DNA from: Planctomycetota bacterium
GTDB lineage: Bacteria > Planctomycetota > UBA1135
Reading direction: 5' to 3'
Assembly (NCBI GenBank): GCA_021776795.1
Contig: JAJFFC010000014.1
Coordinates: forward strand, 186,001 to 250,000
DNA: 64,000 nt
Below the pieces are notes generated by a model. It was not told the origin of the DNA, ran no database searches, and saw nothing but the letters and a program-made list of their open reading frames with translations. A program made the position numbers and the translations under genes. Below, piece by piece: positions 45,918-54,538 of this stretch; position 1 is the first letter of the stretch, and every line of letters begins with the position of its first letter.

Positions 45918-47905
45918 GCGCTAGCCGTTGTCGGCGGCGGAACGGGCGGTGGCGCTGAGCCACCGCCTTTCTTCTTGGACTGCTCCAGGAAGTAGCCCAA
46001 GGTGCCAAGGGCCAGCACCACAGCCTCGACTCCCCACATGACGTAGAGCGAAATCGCTACGCCGCTAATGAAGCCGTAGTTGTGCAAGCCGACGTTGAGC
46101 AGGTTCACGCCCCACCACGACATGCTGACGACAATGCCACCCAGAATGGCCATGTTGGCCATGCCACGCTCACGGATATAGCCGCCCATCCGTGCATGGA
46201 GAATGAGCAACATCCACAGCACAATCAGCAGGGCGCCATTTTCCTTGGGATCCCAGCCCCAGAAGCGGCCCCAGCTATCGTTGGCCCAAACGCCACCCAT
46301 GATGGTGCCGAACAGCGAGAACAGCAGGCTAAAGCACACCGTGCCGTAAACCATGCGAGAAATGCTGGTGTAGAAAGCTTTGTCGTCACGGCGCCAGCCG
46401 AACAAGCGACCGAGCAACCAAATGTGGGCAATCGCGGAGGCAAGGAGTCCTCCGGCGTAACCCATGGCTACCGTGGTGACGTGAATCGCCAGGTAGTAGT
46501 TGGTGTCCAACACCGCCACCACCGAGGCCATCGTGTCTCCCGAGGTTGCAATCTCGTGCACTTCATAGCGCATGGACAGGAACATGCCAGCAACACCTAG
46601 GAATGCCGCAAGCAAAAGGCCGATGCGCTGACGTGTTGCCCACTCAATAAACAAGGCAACCAATACTACTACGCAGGTGATGAACAGAATGGTGTCGTAG
46701 AGCGACACAATCGGCGGACGTGAGCGAATGATGCAGCGCATGACGATGCCCGTCGTCGCCATGCCCAGTCCAAGCACGTTGAGCACGGCAACGGTCACGC
46801 GCAGCCAGCCTGCTGTAGGCACCAGGAAGCTGATGCACGAGAGGATGAAGGCCAGAAGGAATACCACCAAAGCCCTGGTGAACAAATTCCAGCTGTACAG
46901 TTTGACCTCCAAGGGAATATGTCCGTATTCCCCGCGCGCCTCGGCAAGGCCGACCGTGCGTGCATGGAAGGTCTCCAGCGTGGCCAGGAACTGGTCCGGC
47001 TGATTGCGCTGCATCTCCAGGGTCTCAAACAGGCTCAACAATTCCGTTTGCACCTGAATATCGCGGTTGGTGGTGAAACCGTTATACAAAATGTCGGCCG
47101 GCCCCCACCAAGTGTCATCGCGGGTGCCATCTTCCTTGGCAGAGGGTGGGATTAGGGTCAGGGCCCCTGATACGTTCTGCAATGAGTTCTCTAACTCAAG
47201 CAGAAGATTGCCCGCGGCTTCCACATCTTCGGTCTGAGACTGAGGAACCTGCCCAAGAAGTTGCTGGAACTCACGGACATTGGGAAGCATCCAGCCCAGG
47301 CCGGGCTGCTTGGGTCCGAAGACATCGCGCAGCGCTGGGCTGGCATCAAAAGGCAACTCCACACGGTTGAAAAACAACAGCTGAGTGAGGTTTTCCAATT
47401 GGCGCAAATCCTGCGACAGCTTGAGCGCCTGGGCCTCTGCCGGCGTACGATCCGTGCCCTCGATGTCAAAGACTCGGCGCGCTTCTGCATCGAGCTTGGC
47501 TACGCCAGGAATGAGTTCTTCGTAGCTGTACCAGTCGCGCTTTTTCTTGGCTTTCAGGCCCATCAGAACGATGACTTCATCGTTTTGCACCCGGAATGAG
47601 GGGTAGGTACGCGCAAGCTCTGGAAAGAAAAGGACATCGAGCAGCCAGCGGTTGGCGTCGATCTTGGTGTCGTCGTCCAACTTGAGCGTGCGCTTGCCGT
47701 TTAGGGTCAGCAAGTTCAAGTTGGCGATGCTGTTCATCGGCTTAATCCGGCCGCGGTCTTGCACCGGCAAGGTACTGAACAGCTCGACGACCTCGTCGCT
47801 CCAACGCTCGTGGGGAGACTGCTCCTGAGCAAACCCTGCTGAGCTCATCATGCTCAGAAGGACCGTGGCGCAGAGCACCTGAATGAGGAAACGAAGCGAA
47901 CTCAT
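45914..47905 (-). CDS. ccsA: cytochrome c biogenesis protein CcsA with N-terminal extension
   Basis: CcsA with ResB forms the system II heme handler that exports heme and attaches it to CxxCH motifs outside. The 663-residue protein has a signal peptide (MSSLRFLIQVLCATVLLSMM), a periplasmic region of about 300 residues, then about eight helices. The heme-binding WWD motif WGRFWGWDPKENGALL is near residue 548. The extracytoplasmic extension is longer than typical CcsA (about 320 in total) and no known domain is apparent in it. The ATG at 47903-47905 overlaps the resB stop. The ORF end overlaps the convergent propeller gene by 4 nt. Confidence 0.92.
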   Translation of the reverse strand: MSSLRFLIQVLCATVLLSMMSSAGFAQEQSPHERWSDEVVELFSTLPVQDRGRIKPMNSIANLNLLTLNGKRTLKLDDDTKIDANRWLLDVLFFPELARTYPSFRVQNDEVIVLMGLKAKKKRDWYSYEELIPGVAKLDAEARRVFDIEGTDRTPAEAQALKLSQDLRQLENLTQLLFFNRVELPFDASPALRDVFGPKQPGLGWMLPNVREFQQLLGQVPQSQTEDVEAAGNLLLELENSLQNVSGALTLIPPSAKEDGTRDDTWWGPADILYNGFTTNRDIQVQTELLSLFETLEMQRNQPDQFLATLETFHARTVGLAEARGEYGHIPLEVKLYSWNLFTRALVVFLLAFILSCISFLVPTAGWLRVTVAVLNVLGLGMATTGIVMRCIIRSRPPIVSLYDTILFITCVVVLVALFIEWATRQRIGLLLAAFLGVAGMFLSMRYEVHEIATSGDTMASVVAVLDTNYYLAIHVTTVAMGYAGGLLASAIAHIWLLGRLFGWRRDDKAFYTSISRMVYGTVCFSLLFSLFGTIMGGVWANDSWGRFWGWDPKENGALLIVLWMLLILHARMGGYIRERGMANMAILGGIVVSMSWWGVNLLNVGLHNYGFISGVAISLYVMWGVEAVVLALGTLGYFLEQSKKKGGGSAPPPVPPPTTASA

Positions 47906-49071
47906 GCTTGCTCTCCTGCCGCCTTTGCGCGACGCTTGGTTTGTTGTTTCAGGAATCCCCACAAGTGGCGGCCAAAGGTCATCAACAAGCCAACCGTAAT
48001 CACCCACAAGCTGTATTCCGGCCATTTGTCAGATGGATTCCGTACCACGGAAAACACAGAAAAGTAAGGACCTGTGTAGCCAGGCTCATCAGGCCCATAG
48101 CTCGATTGAAACAAGACCAGACCACCTTCGCGCAACGGCTCATTCATTTGAATCAGTACCGGTTTTTCGTCGGAATCTTGAATGCGCATCACTCTGCTGC
48201 GATAGGACTTGGCCATGCCGATGCCAGGATGATCCTCTTTCATGAACTCTTCCAGACGAATGCTGAAAGGCATGGTGTACGTCTCTCGGCCAAAATCAAT
48301 CGCGAACTGGCGCTCGCCTACGGCAACCACCCATGGCGCCTCTTGGCGTGCCCACAAAATTCCCTTTTCCTGGGAGCCATCTTCTGCCACCACGGTGGCA
48401 TGAAGGCCAGGCACATTGAACTCGTTCTCCTTTTCTGGGTCGAGCGGGTACAGCCCGTAGCCGTCAATGACCTCGCCACTGGCTTGCCAACTAGGGCCCT
48501 TCGGCAAAGCACGACTATTCCTGACATACCCGGAGAGGTTCAAGGTGAAGGGCAAATCCTTTGCCGTAAATCGGCGACTAGACTCACCGGTCAAATCCAC
48601 CAAGAAATCATGATCGATCACCCACTGGGGCACCTGCTGCGTTGGGCCCAACTCCCAAATGGTGACCTCATTGCGGTTGAGGCTGACAAAGCGATCCGAC
48701 TGCTGCCCAGGCCACAACTGCAGAGCCCCCTCTTCCGAGTTGGTGAGCTTGACTAAGCCCGCAACCAACATAAAGATGATTCCGAAGTGAATCACTAGAA
48801 CTCCTACATTCCGTGCACGCCATTTGATGCGCAGCAAACCGCCAATAATCAGGTTTGCGGTCAGGAGAGACATGGCGAGTACCCCGCCTGGGAATATGGG
48901 GAACCCGGCAAGGTATAAAAACCATGAGTTAAAGAAGGTTTGTTTGGCGGCATAAAGACCGTGATTCACCTGGTACAAAGTACCAACGAAGGTCAGCACG
49001 AACAAAACCAGAAGCAAAGCACAGGCAAGGCCATAGCTGCCAAAGAAGCGGAACAAAGGATTGTTCTTCAC
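47902..49071 (-). CDS. resB: cytochrome c biogenesis protein ResB
   Basis: ResB (CcsB) is the membrane partner of CcsA in system II cytochrome c maturation. The 389 residues show the family start FFGSYGLACALLLVLFVLTFVGTLYQ, a second helix pair (GVLAMSLLTANLIIGGLLRI, NVGVLVIHFGIIFMLVAGLV), a large periplasmic domain and a last helix (YSLWVITVGLLMTFGRHLWGF). The start is GTG at 49069-49071, which overlaps the TGA of the upstream lipoprotein (GTGA). The three genes form an operon. Confidence 0.9.
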   Translation of the reverse strand: MKNNPLFRFFGSYGLACALLLVLFVLTFVGTLYQVNHGLYAAKQTFFNSWFLYLAGFPIFPGGVLAMSLLTANLIIGGLLRIKWRARNVGVLVIHFGIIFMLVAGLVKLTNSEEGALQLWPGQQSDRFVSLNRNEVTIWELGPTQQVPQWVIDHDFLVDLTGESSRRFTAKDLPFTLNLSGYVRNSRALPKGPSWQASGEVIDGYGLYPLDPEKENEFNVPGLHATVVAEDGSQEKGILWARQEAPWVVAVGERQFAIDFGRETYTMPFSIRLEEFMKEDHPGIGMAKSYRSRVMRIQDSDEKPVLIQMNEPLREGGLVLFQSSYGPDEPGYTGPYFSVFSVVRNPSDKWPEYSLWVITVGLLMTFGRHLWGFLKQQTKRRAKAAGEQA

Positions 49072-50306
49072 TGCACTTCCTCCAGCGTGCTGGCGAAATT
49101 CAGGAAGGCCTCACGTTGCGCAGCTACTTCTTGCTCGGGGCCAGTCATTTTTAAGAACAGCGAATCCTCGTCGCGCATCAGAAGCATGGCCAGCATGGTC
49201 ATGTCGGTATGCGGCACACCATCCATGCCGACGTAATCGCCATCGGCCTGAAGCAAGTAAGCCTCTTCACCTAAGAACGGCGCTCGGGGAAGAGCTTCGA
49301 CTTCTTCCTCGCTTAAAGGCTCCAATCCCATTTGTCCTTGCCAACGGTTGATATTGGGCACAAGCCCACCGGCCTGACCAGGAAGCACGACCAAATAACA
49401 TTCCGTCTCTGCGGAGACGCGGAAGTTCAAGGAGCGCATCGAGGCAGGGCCGCCATCGGACCAAGTGGAGGGAACCGTGAACTGAAAACCATTCGCGGTA
49501 AAGGTCACATCTTCGGGAGCGGCCTCGGGCTGTGGTTCTTCGACGACGTCTTGCCCATGCCCTTCACCAGGAGCATGGTTGTGTCCCGCGTGGTCGTCTT
49601 CCCCCGGACCCAGGCCATCGAGAGTGAGCGAGGCCACAAAGGCGAAGAAGTGATCGCGCTCCTGCTCCATGACGGCCTTGGGAGCGGTCATCTTGACGAA
49701 GATGACTGCAGAGGGGGTTTGCGCGATGGCGCCCAACATGGCCCAATCCTTGCCGCCCTCGCCGGCCATTCCGGAAAAATCACCCTCGAGATCGACCAGC
49801 GTGGCATTGCCCGCCAGCAACTTAATCAGCGGCAGGCTGAGGATTTCCTCATCGGAAGCTGGTGCATATCCAAACTGGCCGCGCCAGCGATTGACATTGT
49901 TGACCAAGCCACCGCCCTCGCCCCCGATGACGGTGACCGCACAGGCAGCATTAGGGTCATCTGCTGGACGCAGATTGATCAGGCGCATTTCGGTTCGCGG
50001 CTGCACCGTCCAGCCCTCGGGTAGGTCATAATCGAACATATCCGCGGCGCTTGGCTGTTGCTCTTGCTGCAGCCGCATGCGTTCCGCACGCTCTTCCTCG
50101 GTCAGACGACCGAAGCGTTCACGAGAACTCATGTTGATGTCGCCGGGCGGAACCACCGAGGCCACACGTCGCTCCTCGATTTCCACCTCGTCAGGAATGC
50201 GCTGACAGCTCGTGCCGATGGCAGCGAGCAAAAGACTGGTCCAAAGGATTCCAGTGCCCCATCCAAGAGGCCTGGGGAGGGTGTGTGCCGCGGATGGCTG
50301 CTTCAT
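49068..50306 (-). CDS. lipoprotein with two tandem copies of an unknown domain and a His-rich linker
   Basis: The 412-residue protein has a lipoprotein signal with GTSC (about residues 31-34). Two related domains follow, about 90-240 and 268-410. They share NRWRGQFGYAPASDEEILSLP against NRWQGQMGLEPLSEEEVEALP, plus matching strands before and after (TVIGGEGGGLVNNVN against VLPGQAGGLVPNIN). Between them lies a His-rich linker DDHAGHNHAPGEGHGQD that may bind metal. It precedes resB-ccsA with a GTGA overlap, so a role in heme or cytochrome c handling is plausible but unproven. Confidence 0.8.
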   Translation of the reverse strand: MKQPSAAHTLPRPLGWGTGILWTSLLLAAIGTSCQRIPDEVEIEERRVASVVPPGDINMSSRERFGRLTEEERAERMRLQQEQQPSAADMFDYDLPEGWTVQPRTEMRLINLRPADDPNAACAVTVIGGEGGGLVNNVNRWRGQFGYAPASDEEILSLPLIKLLAGNATLVDLEGDFSGMAGEGGKDWAMLGAIAQTPSAVIFVKMTAPKAVMEQERDHFFAFVASLTLDGLGPGEDDHAGHNHAPGEGHGQDVVEEPQPEAAPEDVTFTANGFQFTVPSTWSDGGPASMRSLNFRVSAETECYLVVLPGQAGGLVPNINRWQGQMGLEPLSEEEVEALPRAPFLGEEAYLLQADGDYVGMDGVPHTDMTMLAMLLMRDEDSLFLKMTGPEQEVAAQREAFLNFASTLEEVQ

Positions 50307-50427
50307 GATGCCTGCAATCAGGACGGTAAGGCCTGCAATTCTAGCGCGAAGGCCTCTGGTAATCCTGCCTTAGGAGGATTATCCAGCGAATTCCACCACG
50401 GATAGCGGCGGCTCCTAATATGGCGCT
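50307..50427. other. divergent intergenic region
   Basis: This 121-nt gap separates the ResB-operon lipoprotein from a plus-strand unknown. It is one of the longest gaps in the window. A TAATAT box serves the plus side. On the minus side TACCGT lies 16 nt before the ATG. No structured RNA or repeat is evident. Confidence 0.5.
50416..50421 (+). promoter_or_regulatory. -10 box TAATAT, leaderless spacing
   Basis: TAATAT ends 6 nt before the ATG at 50428. The position 17 nt upstream reads CCACCA-like, so no -35 box is seen. Confidence 0.45.
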
Positions 50428-51111
50428 ATGGCTGGTGCTTATTCGACCGACGACCGCGACCTGGCTCTCGCCCGTGTTGACCATTGGCTCGGCGCTGACG
50501 GACGGCAGGAAGAGCTCGAGGAGGCGATTGCTTCCTTCCTCATGGTGGCCCTTCCCGAGGAAGACAACGCCTTCGAAGAAAAGGATCTGCAGAACCCCAA
50601 CTTCCAGACCTTGCTCTCCGGCTGGCTTGAGGCCGATGCCCCCCTTAGCGAGTTTCCATGCGCTGCCATGGCCGTTCTGACTACGGAAAAGGAGGAATTG
50701 GCCGCAGGCAGCCGCCGCTACTTGAGCCTACTGGCGGACAGCCGTCTTGGGTTCTTCGAGATTCAGGAGCTCGCACCCGAATTCCGCCTCACCCTGCGCG
50801 ATCTTCTCAGCGGAGAGAGCTGCGTCATTCAGGGCCCGGAAGGCAGCGAGCAGCTAGAGACCGGCGATGTCCTCGCCGCCCGCCTGCTTGATGGCAACCA
50901 CGACGACGAGAAGGTCTTAGATAGCCTGGTCCTGCTTCCAGGTAGCGCAGCCGATATTCGCATCCTTCTGCACGAGTATCGCCAAGGCCTGATTCAAGAA
51001 GGCGATGACGAGGTGGTGCAAGCCCTCGAATCCAGCAAGGGTGATCGCGTCTTTCGTAAGCTTCTGGCGCCGGTGGCCGGTCGATTGTGGATGGCTGGCG
51101 TCGAAGCCTAA
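50428..51111 (+). CDS. soluble protein of unknown function
   Basis: The 227-residue acidic protein lacks a signal or membrane helix. It has a helical N-terminal half (about 1-100). A segment about 100-160 (YLSLLADSRLGFFEIQELAP, FRLTLRDLLSGESCVIQGPE, LETGDVLAARLLDG) resembles the beta-barrel part seen in some SEC-C-motif proteins, but no SEC-C Cys motif is present. The function is unknown. Its stop overlaps that of the convergent membrane protein by 4 nt. Confidence 0.65.
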   Translation: MAGAYSTDDRDLALARVDHWLGADGRQEELEEAIASFLMVALPEEDNAFEEKDLQNPNFQTLLSGWLEADAPLSEFPCAAMAVLTTEKEELAAGSRRYLSLLADSRLGFFEIQELAPEFRLTLRDLLSGESCVIQGPEGSEQLETGDVLAARLLDGNHDDEKVLDSLVLLPGSAADIRILLHEYRQGLIQEGDDEVVQALESSKGDRVFRKLLAPVAGRLWMAGVEA

Positions 51112-51746
51112 ATCGCCATCATTGCCTGCAGCAGCAGGAACATGGCGGCAACCACACACAGGACCGGGAACAAGAAACCCCAACGGCTGAATCCCTGTAA
51201 GGATGGTGGCAGATTCAGAGATTCTGGCGCAAGTTCGACCTGATGCTCCAATAAGCTCGGCAACAACGCGCGGCGAAACTCGCGAGCGCCTGCGCCACTG
51301 AGGAAGATATTCTTTCCGGCTTCGTCGACCGTGACCTTTACCGGCCACGATGGGCAATCCCATTTGCTCTTGCTCCAATGAGCATGCTCGTCCAACGTGC
51401 GCACCTCATTGCGGAGCCATTTCCGCAACTTTTCTTTGTCGGCCCCGACCAAATGAATGTGGTCACTCTTCCTCACGGCTGCAAAAAATACGGCGATCAG
51501 ACGCAACACGATTAGCAAAAGCAAAAACAGTAAATACGGAAGCCTTGTGGTCTGAGCCTCCACCGGCACATGGTCCAAGGACTGTTGATAGAGAAAGGGA
51601 AAAACGGCAACTGCAGTGCCCAAGGTATACAGCCATGGGCTACTGGATCGAAAAACAAACACCCGTTTCGTCACCCACCAAGCCATTTGCAATGCCGCGA
51701 ATAATAATGCGATAGCGACGGCGGGATATGCGAGGATTTCTAGCAC
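51108..51746 (-). CDS. small membrane protein of unknown function
   Basis: The 212-residue product has hydrophobic segments at about 4-24 (LAYPAVAIALLFAALQMAWW), 36-52, 68-88 (PYLLFLLLLIVLRLIAVFF) and at the C-terminus (WGFLFPVLCVVAAMFLLLQ). A soluble cytoplasmic-type domain of about 100 residues lies between the third and last. I recognise no family. GTG at 51744-51746 is the likely start, 10 nt after trpS. The longer ORF to 51944 lies over trpS and has no homology. Confidence 0.6.
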   Translation of the reverse strand: MLEILAYPAVAIALLFAALQMAWWVTKRVFVFRSSSPWLYTLGTAVAVFPFLYQQSLDHVPVEAQTTRLPYLLFLLLLIVLRLIAVFFAAVRKSDHIHLVGADKEKLRKWLRNEVRTLDEHAHWSKSKWDCPSWPVKVTVDEAGKNIFLSGAGAREFRRALLPSLLEHQVELAPESLNLPPSLQGFSRWGFLFPVLCVVAAMFLLLQAMMAI

Positions 51747-51756
51747 GCGGGGTTGC

Positions 51757-52743
51757 CTACCTGAGGCCGCAAGCCTGCAGTGCACGATCGCGCACGCTCT
51801 GTGCTCTGGCCCGAGCCTTCGCTGCACCGGCTGCCAAAATGTCGTCGACCATTTTGGGATTCGCCAACAACTCCTTTCTACGCTCACGAGCCGGCGCAAA
51901 GTACTCCTCCATGGCGTCTTTGAGGCGCATTTTGAGATGCCCATAGCCTGGAGCCTCTTCGCCCCCTTGGGCCACCTTGTCTTGCCACTCTTGCAGCTCT
52001 TCCGACGTCAGGAATAGAGCCAGTAGATCAAACACAAAGAGCTCTTTCGGGTCTTTAGCCTCTTGCGGCGGGCGGGAATCGGTCACGATCTTGCCGACGC
52101 GCTTCTTCAGCGCCTTGCCCTCCTCGAAGATCCACAAGTCATTGCCGTAACTCTTGGACATTTTCTGTCCGTCAATGCCTGGAACCTTCTGCATGGTTTC
52201 GCTTTTCTGCAAACGCATTTCCGGGCGGCGGAAGACTTCACTGCCGTAGGCGCTATTGAAATAACCCGCCATATCTTGGGTCATCTCGACATGTTGCACC
52301 TGGTCCTTCCCCACCGGAACAATGTCCGAGTCATAAGCCAAGATGTCGGCGGCCATCAAGATCGGGTAGGTGAACAAACCAACACTTGGCTTGATGCCAT
52401 TCGCAAGTTTGTCTTTGTAACTGTGGGCACGCTCAAGCAAGCCCATCCCGCTCACGGTCGAGAGCAGCCAAGAAATCTCCGTGACCTCGGGGACATCGGA
52501 CTGGCGAAAGAGCACAGCCTTCTCGGGGTCGAGCCCACAAGCCAAATAGGTGATGGCGGTTTCGCGCACCAACTCACGCAGGCGCTGCGCATCTTTCACC
52601 GTAGTCAGGGCATGGTAATCGGCAATGAAATAGAAGTGCTCGCCCGGCTCTGCGGTGGACTGCACATGCTGACGAATCGCGCCGAAGTAGTTGCCCAAAT
52701 GGAGCAAGCCACTCGGTTGAATCCCGCTGAGAAAGGTCTTCAT
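51757..52743 (-). CDS. trpS: tryptophanyl-tRNA synthetase
   Basis: TrpS charges tRNA-Trp and is a class I synthetase. The 328 residues show the HIGH-type motif PSGLLHLGNYFGA near residue 10, YFIADYHALTT, YPILMAADILAYD, VPVGKDQVQHVEMTQD, and KMSKSYGND with the KMSKS loop. Length is typical (about 330). The ATG at 52741-52743 overlaps the osmC TGA. A GTG two codons upstream is less likely. Confidence 0.96.
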   Translation of the reverse strand: MKTFLSGIQPSGLLHLGNYFGAIRQHVQSTAEPGEHFYFIADYHALTTVKDAQRLRELVRETAITYLACGLDPEKAVLFRQSDVPEVTEISWLLSTVSGMGLLERAHSYKDKLANGIKPSVGLFTYPILMAADILAYDSDIVPVGKDQVQHVEMTQDMAGYFNSAYGSEVFRRPEMRLQKSETMQKVPGIDGQKMSKSYGNDLWIFEEGKALKKRVGKIVTDSRPPQEAKDPKELFVFDLLALFLTSEELQEWQDKVAQGGEEAPGYGHLKMRLKDAMEEYFAPARERRKELLANPKMVDDILAAGAAKARARAQSVRDRALQACGLR

Positions 52744-53150
52744 GCCCACAAAAAGGTGATGGGTTTATCGATTTCCGGGTGCAGACTCTGATGTACCGGG
52801 CAGGTGTTGGCGGCGTTCACCAGAAGGTTCTTTAGTTTTTCTTCGACCGGAGTGGCCATCTGCACCACCACCGGAAGGGCTCCAATCCGGCGCACCGGGT
52901 CAGCCACCATATGCTTTTCGACCTGAACCACGGTGCCGTCAAGGTTGAGCTCGTGGCGCTCCGCCACAATGCCCAGAATGGTCAAAATGCAGGCGCCGAG
53001 GCCGGTCGCGACCAGATCCGTCGGCGAGAAGCTCTCCCCCTTGCCGTGGTTATCCACCGGGGCATCGGTCACGACTTGGCACCCGGAAGGCCCATGGGTG
53101 GCTTGGCAGCGCAGCTGCCCTTGGTAAACGACGGAGATCTCAACGGCCAT
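52740..53150 (-). CDS. OsmC-family hydroperoxide reductase
   Basis: OsmC/Ohr proteins reduce organic peroxides with two cysteines. The 136 residues have the first Cys in GLGACILTILG (Cys54) and the second in NTCPVHQSLHPEI (Cys117), with ESFSPTDLVAT just before, as in the OsmC/YhfA group. The exact subgroup (OsmC, Ohr or YhfA) cannot be fixed. It is coupled to trpS by an ATGA overlap, which is an unusual pairing. TAGAAT lies 8 nt upstream of its ATG. Confidence 0.9.
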   Translation of the reverse strand: MAVEISVVYQGQLRCQATHGPSGCQVVTDAPVDNHGKGESFSPTDLVATGLGACILTILGIVAERHELNLDGTVVQVEKHMVADPVRRIGALPVVVQMATPVEEKLKNLLVNAANTCPVHQSLHPEIDKPITFLWA

Positions 53151-53158
53151 GGCGGCCT

Positions 53159-53164
53159 ATTCTA
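53159..53164 (-). promoter_or_regulatory. -10-like box TAGAAT before osmC-trpS
   Basis: TAGAAT on the minus strand lies 8 nt before the osmC-like ATG in a 30-nt divergent gap that also holds TACCAT for the other strand. Confidence 0.45.
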
Positions 53165-53168
53165 CGGA

Positions 53169-53174
53169 TACCAT
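53169..53174 (+). promoter_or_regulatory. -10-like box TACCAT before the propeller gene, leaderless spacing
   Basis: TACCAT ends 6 nt before the ATG at 53181. Its -35 position would fall inside the osmC-like coding region and reads GCCATG, so no consensus. Confidence 0.45.
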
Positions 53175-53180
53175 AGGACC

Positions 53181-54212
53181 ATGCTCTCACTCCTCTGTGC
53201 ACTTCCCCTGTTGCAGGCTGGGGCGCCTGGACAACTGATTGTTTTGGAAAAAAATGCCGCCACCGCGCGCTTGCTCGATACGCGCGAAGGCGAAACGGTC
53301 ACTACCTGGCCGGTAGGCGATGGTCCTCATGAGGTCGCGTTGTCGCCGGATGGCCGCTACGCCATGGTCGCAAACTATGGCGGCCAAAATCCGGGCAGCA
53401 GCCTCACACGCATTAGTTTGCTCGAAATGAATCCCAAGAACCAGTTGCGCCATTACGACCTGGAAGCGGCGATTCGTCCACATGGCCTGACTTACACCGG
53501 GGACAGTCGCTTCCTCTGGCTCACGGCCGAGGTCAGTGGTGAGCTGTGGCGTATGGATACCAAGACTGGCACCGTGGCTGCCAAAGTGGTGGTCGGAGGC
53601 GGTGGCGGGCATATGGTGGCACGACAAAACGATGGCCGCCTCTTTGTCAGTCACATTGGCGCTGGCGTCGTCACGCCGGTGATTTCCACCGGCCACGGCG
53701 CCACCACCGTGACTGGGCCTGCGGGTTGGACCGCACGCGAACAAATCTCCACTGGGGCAGGCGCCGAAGGCATTGCCGTGCGCCCCAAGGGAAAGTTGTT
53801 GTGGGTCGGCAACCGCGCCGAAGATACGCTCAGTTTGATCGATACTGAATCGCTCAAAGTGGTGGCGACTCTTCCCTGCGAAGGATTCCCGATTCGGGTG
53901 AACTTTTCCAATGACGGCGCGATTGCGGCGGTGACCTGCGCCACCGCCAATGAGGTTGCGCTATTTGATGCGGAAACCCATGAACTCCTAGCGCGCATTC
54001 CCACGGGCGATGGCACTACGCCGATTGGCATGGCCTTCAACGATGCTGGCACCCACCTATACGTCTCCTGCTCAGGAAGCAATCAAGTAGCTGACATCGA
54101 TTTGCGGCTTCGCCGCGTCGTGCAGCATTTCAGCACGGGGGAAGTTCCCGATGGCCTTGCCTGGCTGCCGACTCCTCCACCGCAAACGGCCGCAATGGGA
54201 CCCTCGGAATGA
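53181..54212 (+). CDS. YVTN-type beta-propeller protein
   Basis: The 343-residue protein starts with a short signal-like segment (MLSLLCALPLLQAGAPG). It has about seven blades with the YVTN/lactonase pattern: GPHEVALSPDGRYAMVANYG, RPHGLTYTGDSRFLWLTAE, GAEGIAVRPKGKLLWVGNRAEDTLSLIDTES, FPIRVNFSNDGAIAAVTCA, IGMAFNDAGTHLYVSCSGSNQVADID. It is probably periplasmic. No catalytic site of the lactonase kind is evident. The ORF extends upstream over osmC, but the ATG at 53181 fits the signal. Its TGA overlaps the next ATG. Confidence 0.85.
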   Translation: MLSLLCALPLLQAGAPGQLIVLEKNAATARLLDTREGETVTTWPVGDGPHEVALSPDGRYAMVANYGGQNPGSSLTRISLLEMNPKNQLRHYDLEAAIRPHGLTYTGDSRFLWLTAEVSGELWRMDTKTGTVAAKVVVGGGGGHMVARQNDGRLFVSHIGAGVVTPVISTGHGATTVTGPAGWTAREQISTGAGAEGIAVRPKGKLLWVGNRAEDTLSLIDTESLKVVATLPCEGFPIRVNFSNDGAIAAVTCATANEVALFDAETHELLARIPTGDGTTPIGMAFNDAGTHLYVSCSGSNQVADIDLRLRRVVQHFSTGEVPDGLAWLPTPPPQTAAMGPSE

Positions 54213-54538
54213 TCGTCACCAATACTGAGACCGTTCCAGGTATGCACATGGTCAAGCATTTTGGCTTGGTCCAAGGCAGCACCATTCGAGCCAAAAACAT
54301 CGGCCGTGACTTCATGGCTGGCATGAAGAATCTGGTTGGCGGCGAGCTCAAGGGCTATACCGAACTGTTGCAGGAATCGCGCGACGAGGCTTTACGTCGC
54401 TTGATAGAGCAGGCACAGGAGCTCGGCGCCAATGCCGTGGTCAATCTGCGCTTTTCCACTTCTTCCGTCGCAGCCGGTGCTGCGGAAATCCTCTGCTATG
54501 GCACCGCGGTGCAGGTGATTCAGCCTCCTCCAACATGA
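54209..54538 (+). CDS. YbjQ-family (UPF0145) protein
   Basis: The 109-residue protein matches the YbjQ family: MIVTNTETVPG, the pattern FGLVQGSTIRAKNIGRDFMAG, GELKGYTELLQESRDEALRRL, GANAVVNLRFSTSSV and LCYGTAVQV. These small proteins form homo-oligomers and their function is unknown. It overlaps the preceding propeller gene and the following anchored paralogue by ATGA on both sides, making a four-gene operon with the M48 peptidase. Confidence 0.92.
   Translation: MIVTNTETVPGMHMVKHFGLVQGSTIRAKNIGRDFMAGMKNLVGGELKGYTELLQESRDEALRRLIEQAQELGANAVVNLRFSTSSVAAGAAEILCYGTAVQVIQPPPT

Noticed and set aside
52911..53180. N-terminal extension of the propeller protein
   Set aside because: It overlies the osmC-like gene. 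The ATG at 53181 begins a good signal segment and follows a TACCAT box at 6 nt.
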